Positions 29,693 to 37,899 of a stretch of 64,000 nucleotides of DNA are shown piece by piece (the stretch's first letter is position 1; every line of letters begins with the position of its first letter). Under the pieces are notes generated by a model. That model did not search any database. It saw nothing but the letters and a program-made list of their open reading frames with translations, and was not told the origin of the DNA. This DNA comes from CBDDLJ01 sp965230635 (GTDB lineage: Bacteria > Pseudomonadota > Gammaproteobacteria > UBA1113): positions 62,001 to 126,000 of the forward strand of contig CBDDLJ010000010.1 in NCBI GenBank assembly GCA_965230635.1, in the 5' to 3' direction. The translations under genes were made by a program, and so were the position numbers.

Positions 29693-30463
29693 ATGTCTTC
29701 TATAGAGTTAAAAAATGTATGCCTTGATTATGTTTTTAAAGCAGGGTCTGAGTCAATAAAAAAAACAGCCATACACTTATGTAACACATTGATTAGAAAG
29801 ACATTTCGACATGACCAGGCTATAGCGAGCAATACTTCTTTTCGAGCACTGAATAATATTAATCTTGAGATACATAAGAGAGATAGAGTTGGCTTACTAG
29901 GAAAGAATGGTGCAGGCAAGAGTACATTGCTTCGTGTCTTAGCGAAAATATACAGACCTAATATAGGTTCTATTCATGTGAATGGAAAAATTTCAGGCTT
30001 ATTTGATGTAAGCTTGGGGTTGAACCCTGAAGCAACCGGCTATGAAAACATCGTTAATTTAGCGATCATGAGAGGTCTTTCTAGAGCGAAGTCACAGAGT
30101 ATTATTGGTGATGTTGAATCATTTACAGAGTTAGGTGATTTCCTCAGTAAGCCTGTTAGAACTTATTCGTCAGGCATGCAAATGAAACTTGCTTTTGCTG
30201 TTGCCACTGCTTCTTTTCCAGAAATCATGTTAGTTGATGAAGTGATTGGAGTGGGTGATATGCACTTTATGAAAAAAGCCAGACAAAGAATGGAAAGTAT
30301 AATTGATAGCAGTCATATTCTTGTTTTAACGAGTCATTCAAATGATATTATTAGTCATTTTTGTAATAAAGTGATTGTGTTGGATCGTGGAGAGATTCAG
30401 TTTATGGGTGATGTTGGTGCGGGTATTGCGTACTATAAAGACTCGCAGTTGGCTGCAAGCTAA
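29693..30463 (+). CDS. ABC transporter ATPase for polysaccharide export
   Basis: The 256-residue partner of the preceding permease, Wzt/KpsT/TagH type. Walker A is GKNGAGKST (residues 70-78), the signature is SSGMQMKLAFA (159-169) and Walker B with the typical polysaccharide-exporter ending is IMLVDEVIGVGD (178-189). It has no C-terminal carbohydrate-binding domain, so chain-length or cap recognition of the Wzt type is not expected. No glycosyltransferase gene is nearby, so the exported sugar cannot be guessed from context. Confidence 0.93.
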   Translation: MSSIELKNVCLDYVFKAGSESIKKTAIHLCNTLIRKTFRHDQAIASNTSFRALNNINLEIHKRDRVGLLGKNGAGKSTLLRVLAKIYRPNIGSIHVNGKISGLFDVSLGLNPEATGYENIVNLAIMRGLSRAKSQSIIGDVESFTELGDFLSKPVRTYSSGMQMKLAFAVATASFPEIMLVDEVIGVGDMHFMKKARQRMESIIDSSHILVLTSHSNDIISHFCNKVIVLDRGEIQFMGDVGAGIAYYKDSQLAAS

Positions 30464-30561
30464 TTCTTAGCTGTGGAATGGTATCTATCAATTAATAACT
30501 TTTATCGAGAGTAATGCTTTTTATGGGTGATATGGAGATTAACTGAGAGGTATACAGAGCA

Positions 30562-30669
30562 ATGCATATGGTGCAAGAAGAGTTGCTGGATAGTTTTATA
30601 GGCCCAGAAGATCTTTATTTTGAAACCATTGGTACAGATGAATCTATCAATTTGCAAGCTTCTGTATAA
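30562..30669 (+). CDS. possible 35-residue acidic protein, or remnant
   Basis: A short frame starting MHMVQEELLDSF with a GAGAGG site 11 bases before its ATG. The product is strongly acidic and matches nothing I know. It stands in the 316 bases between the ABC exporter and the first palindromic element, a stretch that otherwise holds no gene. It may be a real small protein or the end of a decayed gene. Confidence 0.25.
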   Translation: MHMVQEELLDSFIGPEDLYFETIGTDESINLQASV

Positions 30670-30779
30670 TTCGTATTGTCTCATAATAAACCACACTAAT
30701 GTACGATCGACATCGGAGTAATATGCAGCTACAATGAGCAGGTTATATATGTCAGCGTAGCTGTTAAGCAGTGGAATTA

Positions 30780-30945
30780 TTATAGCGTTTCCCTATACTG
30801 TTGACCTATCCTACGGCATCATCTAGCGCCTGCTTGCTTGGTTATTCAAAAGCTTATTTACAGTAAGTAAACCACATTTTTGAAACCGCACAAGCACGCG
30901 TTATACTCGCTTATAATGGCTTAGTAATATTGAAAACTGCTATAA
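30780..30945. mobile_element. MITE-like palindromic element, copy C (inverted, right end decayed)
   Basis: A 166-base element opening with TTATAGCGTTTCCCTATACTG and ending ACTGCTATAA. Read in reverse it aligns along its full length with copy B at 39500-39665, including the inner segment GCCTGCTTGCTTGGTTATTC. One terminal repeat is well kept, the other is degraded to about half identity, so this is the oldest of the three copies. No protein is encoded inside. Its last bases carry into the start region of the next small gene. Confidence 0.75.
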
Positions 30946-31229
30946 TGAGCTCTGGCCAGCAAAAGCAGGCTGAGCGTTGGGATCTTAGCCTTAACGTTAG
31001 GATGAGCTTATTAAAAGCCGTTATGGATCCTCAAATTGACATGCCAAGGAGAGAAAGTGATTCTTCATCCAGTGGAGACGAGCAATCTTATTTGCCTGTT
31101 CATAAACTGTCATCCTCAATGACAAAAAAACAATACAGAAAAGGGGCAGAAGTGACGTCAAGAGACCTCCCTTCTGCAATACAAAAGCTATTAATAGATA
31201 ATGTACAACAGGTTAAAAATAAACAATAA
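30945..31229 (+). CDS. small hydrophilic protein of unknown function, 94 residues
   Basis: The frame starts at ATG 30945 (MSSGQQKQAERWDL); a TTG five codons earlier lies inside the palindromic element and is less likely. The product is charged and serine-rich in the middle (RRESDSSSSGDEQ), with a basic C-terminal half and no recognised domain. The start codon lies on the last bases of the element at 30780-30945, so the element would supply the leader. It may form a pair with the next small gene, 37 bases downstream. Confidence 0.5.
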   Translation: MSSGQQKQAERWDLSLNVRMSLLKAVMDPQIDMPRRESDSSSSGDEQSYLPVHKLSSSMTKKQYRKGAEVTSRDLPSAIQKLLIDNVQQVKNKQ

Positions 31230-31266
31230 CCTTAAATTGTTTTTTTAAAGATTAGGAAAAATTACA

Positions 31267-31533
31267 GTGCCGGGACATAATGAGTTTTTTAACAAAAAAG
31301 AAATAGTTAAGGAAGCAGATCAAATGCTAAGTGATGCTGTTAATAGAGAAATGCCATCTGCTCGGAGGCAGTTAATGGAGGCTATGCCTGAATGGAGTGA
31401 AGAAAGAATTGAAGAATTTCTTAAAGATTTTCGTGTTAGAGCCAAGCTTTTGGCGATAGAAATGTTTAAAGAAAACATAAAAAAAATACGGCAGGAAGAC
31501 GCTAAAAGTAATATTTCCCCACAGAAATCTTGA
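31267..31533 (+). CDS. small helical protein of unknown function, 88 residues
   Basis: The start is GTG at 31267, with TAGGA about 14 bases and a purine tract about 8 bases ahead. The sequence is highly helical and charged (NKKEIVKEADQMLSDAV; EWSEERIEEFLKDFRV; EMFKENIKKIRQED). I recognise no family. Same strand and close spacing suggest co-transcription with the 94-residue gene before it. It ends just before the remnant invertase on the other strand. Confidence 0.5.
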   Translation: MPGHNEFFNKKEIVKEADQMLSDAVNREMPSARRQLMEAMPEWSEERIEEFLKDFRVRAKLLAIEMFKENIKKIRQEDAKSNISPQKS

Positions 31534-31540
31534 GTTATGC

Positions 31541-31789
31541 TCAGTTTTTTAAATACTGATACAGTGTGCCGCGGCTAATCGACAAATCATTGGCCAGATG
31601 ACTGTTTGATTCCCCATTAGCGATACGTTGTTTAATTTCGGCTTGTTTCTCAAGGGTTAATTTGGGGTTTCTGCCTTTATAGACACCGCGTTTTTTTGCC
31701 ATAATGTCTTCTAGCTGATGCTCTTTGATAAGTGATCGCTCAAATTCAGCAAATGCTCCCATCACGGATAACAACAACACTGACATAGG
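31541..31789 (-). pseudogene. DNA invertase/resolvase, C-terminal remnant
   Basis: The translated fragment begins at LLLSVMGAFAEFERSLIKE and continues through AKKRGVYKGRNPKLTLEKQ to a helix-turn-helix ending SISRGTLYQYL, which is the C-terminal half of a serine recombinase of the Pin/Tn3-resolvase family. The N-terminal catalytic domain with the active serine is missing; similarity stops at about 31789. It cannot be functional and marks a past mobile element at this site. Confidence 0.85.
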
Positions 31790-32101
31790 ATTACCGGTTG
31801 CTTACGGATCTCTGAGGAGTTTACCGGTTAATTGAGGGAATCCCAACACGGCCCAAAGGTACCAAACATCTGATTTCGGCCAAATAATATATATGAAATA
31901 AACAGTTAGGCTATAAAAATCCGGAAAAAGTAGGATTTTTGATATAAAATGATCTATTTCAAAGCAGTTTGGCAGTTTGTTTAGTGAAAATGAAGCTAAA
32001 TTTGTTTATCATTGAAGTGTTAATTCTTAAGTGTAATTTACACAGTGAGCTTAATGGTGTGATTATGGACACGTTATCTTTTAGAAGAAGATGAGGTTGT
32101 G
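31790..32101. other. non-coding stretch between invertase remnant and ankyrin gene
   Basis: No gene is visible. It begins with two copies of an ACCGGTT motif (31792-31805 and about 31828-31836), contains a hairpin of eight pairs (AAAAATCC 31915-31922 with GGATTTTT 31933-31940) that could terminate transcription in either direction, and is very AT-rich after that, as a promoter region for the ankyrin gene would be. Confidence 0.4.
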
Positions 32102-32188
32102 ATGGCTAAATCTAAAAAGCTTAAAGTTAATCAACTTTGCTTTGCCAATATGGGTGGTGAATGGTATGGAACAACAGGAAAAAGATGA
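32102..32188 (+). CDS. possible 28-residue leader peptide overlapping the ankyrin gene start
   Basis: An ATG five bases after GAGG opens a short basic frame (MAKSKKLKVNQLCF) that ends at TGA 32186-32188, 20 bases inside the ankyrin gene. Translation of it would run ribosomes over the ankyrin ribosome site, so it could couple or dampen translation of the large protein. It may equally be chance. Confidence 0.3.
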   Translation: MAKSKKLKVNQLCFANMGGEWYGTTGKR

Positions 32189-35100
32189 GGCACTGCTATC
32201 AGCATGCAGAGAAGGAGAACTTCCAACAGTTATTAAATTAATGCAAGAGGGCGCGGATCCCACGGCAGAAGATGATAAAAACAATAATGCATTTCATAAA
32301 GCCTGTGCGTATGGTCATAAGGCCATTGTTGAATATTTTTTAGAACAAACACCTGAACTGATATCCAGATCAAATTCAGCCGGGTGGTACCCAGCCCATT
32401 CCGCGTCATTGCTTGGACAAGTAGAAATTGTTAAGCTACTTATTCAGCATGGAGCAAAAAATATACCTAGCATAAATAATAAGGCCCGCACTCCACAACA
32501 ATGTGCAGAGTCATTAAAGAAGAATACCAGTTTCTGGTTAGCAAAAAAAACCACACCTGATTCACTTCAAGAAATTATTAATCTATGGAATCAAACTGAA
32601 GATACAAACAATAATGCGGCTCTCTCATCCAGTTTGCCACAATTGGTAAGTCCTAAGTTATCCTTAGCCAATGCGAAATCTTCCGAAATTGACTCCAGTT
32701 TGAATGTAAACAATAAAACGACAACCAAGGACTGTCAAAATGAAACACCAGATGAATTATCACGACGTTTAAAAAATGCATGCAAAAAAACAGATTTAGA
32801 TAACGTATTTCAAATTCTTAAAGAACATCAAAATATTGTTTCATATAATAATACGGGTGTTACTGTATTTTCATTCGCCGCATATCAAGGAAATAAAAAA
32901 ATATTAGATATGCTGAGACAATGCTACCAACGACAGAAAGAAAAAATACCAGTCAATACATCTGATAAATCATTATCGCCACCACTGCATTTAGCAGCTG
33001 CTGGAGGACACACCAAAGCGGTTATTTGGCTTCTTAAATATGGTGCAGATCCAACTATGTATGACCAGTGGGGTTACACACCATTACATCGAGCTGCTGC
33101 CAAGGGGCATTATACTGTGCTTCTAGCACTTACTACACAAACTGATGTGAGCATTAATATAGAATCCTGTTATGGACAAACACCATTACACTCAGCTGCA
33201 TTATACGGATATTTTAACTGTGTTAAAACTTTGGAAAAAATCGGAGCAGACCTCTTTGCCACGGGTCCTTGTGAACAAACTGTTATTGATAGTGCATTAA
33301 CTGGGTCTATAAAGAATATTATAAGAAATGATGTAGAACATACAAAAATCATAGAATTTTTGCTAGAAAAAAAAGTAAGATATAACATAAATTCAATTGA
33401 CAAAGTGAAAGATGAAGCAATCAAAGATTTGCTTATTAGTCATAAAGAATTAGGTAAAGACTTGGGACAAAACAATTCTGATAGTAATATCATCAATCAA
33501 AAGTGCCCACAAACGGCATTGCATAAATATCTAATTGATACTGTTGCTGACGGAAAACTTGACTTAATATATACTGCGATTTCTGAAAAAAATTCCGGTT
33601 CCAACCCAGGAGCAATTTATCAAGCTAAGGATGGTACCCGATGGATGGGAAAAATGGGATATGATCCACTTGGCATCGATGATATCAGCTCTGAGGGACA
33701 ATCAACACGAACACGTTTAGTAGCAGGCGTAAAACTGGATGCGCTCAAAGAAAAAGTGGGAATGGATTTGTACAAAATTCTTTCAAAACATTCAAGCTCG
33801 AGTTATGATGTCCCTATAACCAGGATCGCTAGATTAAAAATTCGAGATCCTTTAATACTACAGAATGAAGGCTATGCTAGAAAAATTGATGAAACTTTTG
33901 ATGACGAAATCGATCAAACTCTATTTGTTATGTCACACTGGCATGAGGATTTCATTTTATTGAAACAATACCCGGCTTTTATTGCTGCTATAAAAAATCA
34001 CTGCTTTCCCGAAGACATTAAGATTTCAGAAAATCACTCGCTTTCAACAGATGGGCTCATTAGACTGCTTGCTCACGCAAGAATTATAGGTGATGTTGAT
34101 GTTTTTGGTATCGAATTTGACAATATCGGTTGGTATATGAATGCAGGGAGCCCAGTATGGTTAAAAGTTGATGGAAGTCATGTTTTTATGGGTTACAGCG
34201 ATGCCGATTATCTTAATAAAGGAAAATATCGTGACTCTGGGCTAGATCCCAAGCATATACAGTGTAATGCGGCAACATCAGGTGGGGTTCATCATTTAAT
34301 TTACTGGGAAAACTTATCCCGCAGACAACAGGAAATATTCATCACTGAACTTGCGTGTGCATACAAGATTTGTAATGATGAGAATTTTCAAGATTTATTA
34401 CTATTTAGAGACAATGTGTTTGAACAATATGATATATCTAAAGACCAGATTATTATGACATATCGAGAATGGCGAATTGAATGGTTGAAAAAACAAAATG
34501 ATGTTTTTTTATATCAACTTGATATGTTTCGCAAAAAAAATTCAAATGCACTAGACGCATGGGTTGATAAAATATATGAAACTCTTGGGTTATATTCAAA
34601 TATTCAAAGTGATGATCAAACGATTTTCCTTGAGGATCAAGCAAGCCTAGTAATTTCTCCTAATATAGGCAGAACACGTTTAGAAAAGGAAATCATGGTT
34701 GAATTTAAGAGAATCTGGATGAATAATAAAGCATGGCCAGCTACTGACGTACTCTATAATCTTATATTAAAAAAATCTGATGGTGACTCTGATCGAGGTG
34801 CAAAAATTTTAGGCTCTATTGTAACTAATGGTAAATATCAATTAAGAAAAATATTAGAAAGTAAAAAAGCAGACCTGGATGATTATGGTGTCAAGACGAA
34901 CTATGATTATGGTGTCTCAAAGTTGTTAAAGGTTTGTGGCAACTTGTTATCCGAGAATGTCTATGAAGAAAGGCCCTTTGCACATTTAATGCGAAGACTA
35001 GGTAATTTTTCAAGACATTCGAAACTTCCAACTATGGTTCGATCAAAAAAATCACTAGATAATATTAAATTTATGGAATCTATAAGTTTATCTGCAACTG

Positions 35101-35693
35101 CTGAATCCAGTACCAAAAGTGATGATCAAAATACTCATATCAGCGATTTGGCAGCGATATCCAAACAAATGGAGTCACTAAAAAACACTATGGATAAATT
35201 AATAGAAGGTAATAAAAATTCCTCTTACAGGATTGAGTCACTGGAAAAACAATTTCAAAAAGGATTCGGTTTTTTGCCGAGTCGAATTGAAATAGAATCG
35301 CATGAAGGAAATACTTATAATATTTTAAAAAGTATAAAAGATAACAATGATGAGTATGAATTTTTTATACAGAACACAGACCCTGGAACGTTCAATATCA
35401 TCCTAAATAATGAGAACGAATTAATAGCCACACCAGATGAAATAAGGAGAAATCTTGTTAATATCTTAAAAGCATTCAGGAATGATATTATACAAAATGG
35501 TCTTCAGGTGGGTAAAGGTAAAGATGTTGAGATATGTTTTTCTTGGAATGACCGGCGTGTTACTATTATATCATCGACTAAGAATGTTGAATGTTCAGTT
35601 CAAATTATCGTACATAAGCTAATAAAAAAGTTTAAACATGAATTTGATGTTTCTACCGATAACCAGAGCGAAATACAATGTAAGATTATGTGA
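32166..35693 (+). CDS. ankyrin-repeat protein with a kinase-like central domain, candidate secreted effector
   Basis: Start ATG 32166 gives 1175 residues. Two ankyrin repeats lie at about 39-101 (AFHKACAYGHKAIVEYFLE; YPAHSASLLGQVEIVKLLI), then a polar linker, then three repeats at about 270-367 (PLHLAAAGGHTKAVIWLL and followers). From about 480 to 760 I see an atypical kinase pattern: a candidate ATP lysine in RWMGKMG (K496), GDVDVFGIEFDNIGW (D645, N653) and KVDGSH (D669), the spacing of the catalytic Asp-Asn and metal Asp of PI-kinase/HipA-like folds. A coiled coil follows (about 1042-1078), then an unknown C-terminal domain. Ankyrin-fused enzymes are typical Dot/Icm effectors. No signal peptide. 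The kinase assignment is inference; the ankyrin repeats are clear. Confidence 0.85.
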   Translation: MEQQEKDEALLSACREGELPTVIKLMQEGADPTAEDDKNNNAFHKACAYGHKAIVEYFLEQTPELISRSNSAGWYPAHSASLLGQVEIVKLLIQHGAKNIPSINNKARTPQQCAESLKKNTSFWLAKKTTPDSLQEIINLWNQTEDTNNNAALSSSLPQLVSPKLSLANAKSSEIDSSLNVNNKTTTKDCQNETPDELSRRLKNACKKTDLDNVFQILKEHQNIVSYNNTGVTVFSFAAYQGNKKILDMLRQCYQRQKEKIPVNTSDKSLSPPLHLAAAGGHTKAVIWLLKYGADPTMYDQWGYTPLHRAAAKGHYTVLLALTTQTDVSINIESCYGQTPLHSAALYGYFNCVKTLEKIGADLFATGPCEQTVIDSALTGSIKNIIRNDVEHTKIIEFLLEKKVRYNINSIDKVKDEAIKDLLISHKELGKDLGQNNSDSNIINQKCPQTALHKYLIDTVADGKLDLIYTAISEKNSGSNPGAIYQAKDGTRWMGKMGYDPLGIDDISSEGQSTRTRLVAGVKLDALKEKVGMDLYKILSKHSSSSYDVPITRIARLKIRDPLILQNEGYARKIDETFDDEIDQTLFVMSHWHEDFILLKQYPAFIAAIKNHCFPEDIKISENHSLSTDGLIRLLAHARIIGDVDVFGIEFDNIGWYMNAGSPVWLKVDGSHVFMGYSDADYLNKGKYRDSGLDPKHIQCNAATSGGVHHLIYWENLSRRQQEIFITELACAYKICNDENFQDLLLFRDNVFEQYDISKDQIIMTYREWRIEWLKKQNDVFLYQLDMFRKKNSNALDAWVDKIYETLGLYSNIQSDDQTIFLEDQASLVISPNIGRTRLEKEIMVEFKRIWMNNKAWPATDVLYNLILKKSDGDSDRGAKILGSIVTNGKYQLRKILESKKADLDDYGVKTNYDYGVSKLLKVCGNLLSENVYEERPFAHLMRRLGNFSRHSKLPTMVRSKKSLDNIKFMESISLSATAESSTKSDDQNTHISDLAAISKQMESLKNTMDKLIEGNKNSSYRIESLEKQFQKGFGFLPSRIEIESHEGNTYNILKSIKDNNDEYEFFIQNTDPGTFNIILNNENELIATPDEIRRNLVNILKAFRNDIIQNGLQVGKGKDVEICFSWNDRRVTIISSTKNVECSVQIIVHKLIKKFKHEFDVSTDNQSEIQCKIM

Positions 35694-35898
35694 GCAGGAG
35701 AAGATTACAGTGTTTCTACAGTGCTTTCTTTTTTTGCAGGCTAAAGGCAAAGTTGTTGAGAATCCAAAAAAGGTTAACAGTCCATAATTTATAGATCATA
35801 AAGTATAAACTTACATTCCTAGGGCTTCTTTTCTATTTTCCTGAATTAATTCATGAATCCTTGCAGCAGCTCGCCCAAATAGCCGAGTAATCTTTTTC
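35694..35898. other. intergenic stretch with a truncated minus-strand frame
   Basis: On the minus strand, 35898 down to 35811 reads KKKITRLFGRAAARIHELIQ and a few more residues to a stop, a helical C-terminus that is cut at its 5' side exactly where palindromic element A begins. It may be a gene end interrupted by the element. Nothing else is visible. Confidence 0.25.
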
Positions 35899-36058
35899 TT
35901 ATAGCAGTTCCCTATATTGTTGACCTATTGCGAGTATAGAGTTTGCTTGCGAGGTTTGAAAAGCGACGTTTACTTATTGTAAATAAGGTTTTGAAACCTC
36001 GCAAGCACGCTCTAGATGAAGTCTTAGGATAGGTCAACAATATAGGGAACCGCTATAA
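35899..36058. mobile_element. MITE-like palindromic element, copy A
   Basis: A 160-base element with 30-base terminal inverted repeats at 35899-35928 and 36029-36058 that differ at one base. A second inner pair, GCTTGCGAGGTTT and AAACCTCGCAAGC, is perfect, so the whole unit folds into one long hairpin. The outermost bases are TTATAGC...GCTATAA, compatible with TA target duplication of the IS630/Tc1-mariner kind. It codes for nothing, so a transposase would have to act in trans. Confidence 0.8.
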
Positions 36059-36275
36059 GGGGATGCTAAAAAGGTAATAAAATGCTTGCAACCCAGAATA
36101 AATGCAGCCATAATGAAAATACTCATACCCGCCACGCATTCCATTTGCACTGCGTACCGGGGCAGGTTACTTTTATGAGTACAACGTTGCTATTGATAAC
36201 AAGCACTGCTATTGTAATAGCACTGAAATCTGCTATGTATCCCATTAAAACAGCGCGCCAGGGCGGGTTATTTTT

Positions 36276-37070
36276 ATGAACAATTCTAACGTATTTTCTA
36301 AACAACCTCTGATTGTTGAACAACAGCTTGAGCTTCTTATTCGCCGTAGATTAATTGTTGAAGATAAAGAAGTGGCTATGCAGGTATTATCAACTGTGGG
36401 TTACTATCGATTGTCGGCTTATTTTAAGCCATTTGATCAATCTGATAAACATGAATTTATCGTGAATAAGATTAGCTTTAACATGATAAGGCAATTGTAC
36501 GAATTTGATCGGGCAATAAGATTACTCGTTATTGATGCAATTGAACGTATTGAAGTGGCTTTTCGTGCATTTTTTTTGAGTCATATGTCAGTCCATTATG
36601 GTGCTACCTGGTATATATTAGATGATTGTTTCAATTCAAAGTGGCAACAAGTTAGAGCCATGCCATGTAGTTCTAAGGCATTTTTTTTGAGGAATTTAAT
36701 CGATTAATCAAGCATAAAGAGGAGCATATTGCTCATTACTATCGAAAATATACTGAGCCAACTGTTCCACCAAGTTGGATGATTTTTGAAAGTTTGTCTC
36801 TAGACGCTGTGATTAATTTATATAAACATCCAATTTAAATTATCACCAAGGGAGTTACATAGTGCACTGCAAGCGTTACGTTATACTCGTAATCTCTGTG
36901 CTCACCATGCTAGATGTTGGAACCGTTGGCTTGTGTATGAATTAAAACGCTCAAAGCGACTCAGTGCCTTTCCTATTAAGCCACGGTGCTTCAGTGAACA
37001 AGTTTGGATATTAGCTGATTTATTAGATTTTGTATCGCCAGGACATATGTGGCGAGAGCGATTAAAATAA
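36276..37070 (+). pseudogene. Abi_2 (AbiD/AbiF-like) abortive-infection gene, broken by frameshifts
   Basis: The first 143 codons (to 36707) are a good Abi_2 N-terminus (LIVEQQLELLIRRRLIVED; VGYYRLSAYFKPF; YEFDRAIRLLVIDAIERIE). At an eight-T run (36681-36688) the frame shifts: the next phase continues EFNRLIKHKEEHIAHYYRKY and PPSWMIFESLSLDAVINLY to about 36838. A third phase gives LSPRELHSALQALRYTRNLC followed by AHHARCWNR, the diagnostic HEPN-type R-x4-6-H motif of this family, up to a stop at 37068-37070. Function is therefore lost unless both shifts are recoded. Intact relatives are RNA-targeting phage-defence proteins. A degenerate 28-base direct repeat (about 36155 and 36256) lies just upstream of and at its start. 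Confidence 0.85.
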
Positions 37071-37180
37071 TTAATTACTGATTGCCCTGTCGTTTCGCCT
37101 TTTGCCATGGGCTTTTGTTCTGAGCTGGATAACGATGTATTTTGGAGAAAAAGACACCATGCATAGTTTTCTAAGAGCTC

Positions 37181-37388
37181 GCAGTGAAAAAGAAATACGG
37201 TAAGCATGAGAGCAATTACATGATTGAACGATTTAACTGAACTTACTGCAAAGAAGTACTTGATATGAATTTATTTACTCATTTAGAATAAGTAAGGGCA
37301 ATTACGCATCAATGGCTGGTGAACTATAATAAGGAACGGCCTCATGAATCATTGGCCGGCTTCGCTCCTTATAGGCTAACTGTGTATT
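37181..37388 (+). pseudogene. IS3-family transposase (OrfB), C-terminal remnant
   Basis: One phase reads MIERFN-stop-TYCKEVLDMNLF, a stop, then VRAITHQWLVNYNKERPHES and LAGFAPYRLT. The IERFNRTY...WLVNYNKERPHESL pattern is the end of the DDE integrase domain of IS3-type OrfB; the glutamate motif region is here. Two in-frame stops and the missing front half show decay. No insertion-sequence ends could be assigned. Confidence 0.8.
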
Positions 37389-37474
37389 TTCAAGAGCATA
37401 GGTATTTCCACCCTATATGTTATGAAATCCGTTATTTTATAGTTTTAAGCTATATTAACAATACGCGTGGGCTC

Positions 37475-37852
37475 TTAGCCACGGCAAGTTAAAGGTCTAT
37501 AAGATAGAGTGGTTTCTTGCCCTTTTTCCTGTTCTATTTGAGCTCGCATTATTTTATCAATAATATAGTCGACTGTTTCTTGAGGTAACAATTTTCCACC
37601 TAGTTCTTTTACGTACCATAATATATTCGTTGTTTCAACAGTGAGCGTCCTGTTAAAGACATCAAGAGATGGAGGTTTATTTACCACTGTCTCGCTGGCA
37701 TCATCTAAATGATTTACATACCCTTTAACTCGCCAGAAATCTTTTATGTCTTCCTGGGCTTGAAACTTAAGAGTACCCGATTTCCCATCAGAGAAGCTAA
37801 TTGTAAGCGCCGCTAATACGGAATCATCAAAAACTTCAGATATTATGGTCAT
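37475..37852 (-). CDS. hypothetical 125-residue protein downstream of the OspF-like gene
   Basis: A small soluble protein with no family I recognise: a beta-rich N-terminal half (LAALTISFSDGKSGTLKFQA) and a helical C-terminal half (ETVDYIIDKIMRAQIEQEKG). It begins 47 bases after the stop of the 442-residue gene on the same strand, with a GGAG ribosome site, so the two may be co-transcribed and it could be a chaperone or partner. Its last codons run into sequence flanking the IS3 remnant, so its true C-terminus may have been altered. Confidence 0.6.
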   Translation of the reverse strand: MTIISEVFDDSVLAALTISFSDGKSGTLKFQAQEDIKDFWRVKGYVNHLDDASETVVNKPPSLDVFNRTLTVETTNILWYVKELGGKLLPQETVDYIIDKIMRAQIEQEKGQETTLSYRPLTCRG

Positions 37853-37899
37853 TTTATATACTCCTCTCTAATAATCAGTTTTTCTATTCTATCACACTT

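Noticed and set aside
36082..36279. 65-codon frame on the plus strand just before the Abi_2 remnant, and its minus-strand counterpart
   Set aside because: No ribosome site or family resemblance; it overlaps a degenerate direct repeat and the start of the Abi_2 gene.
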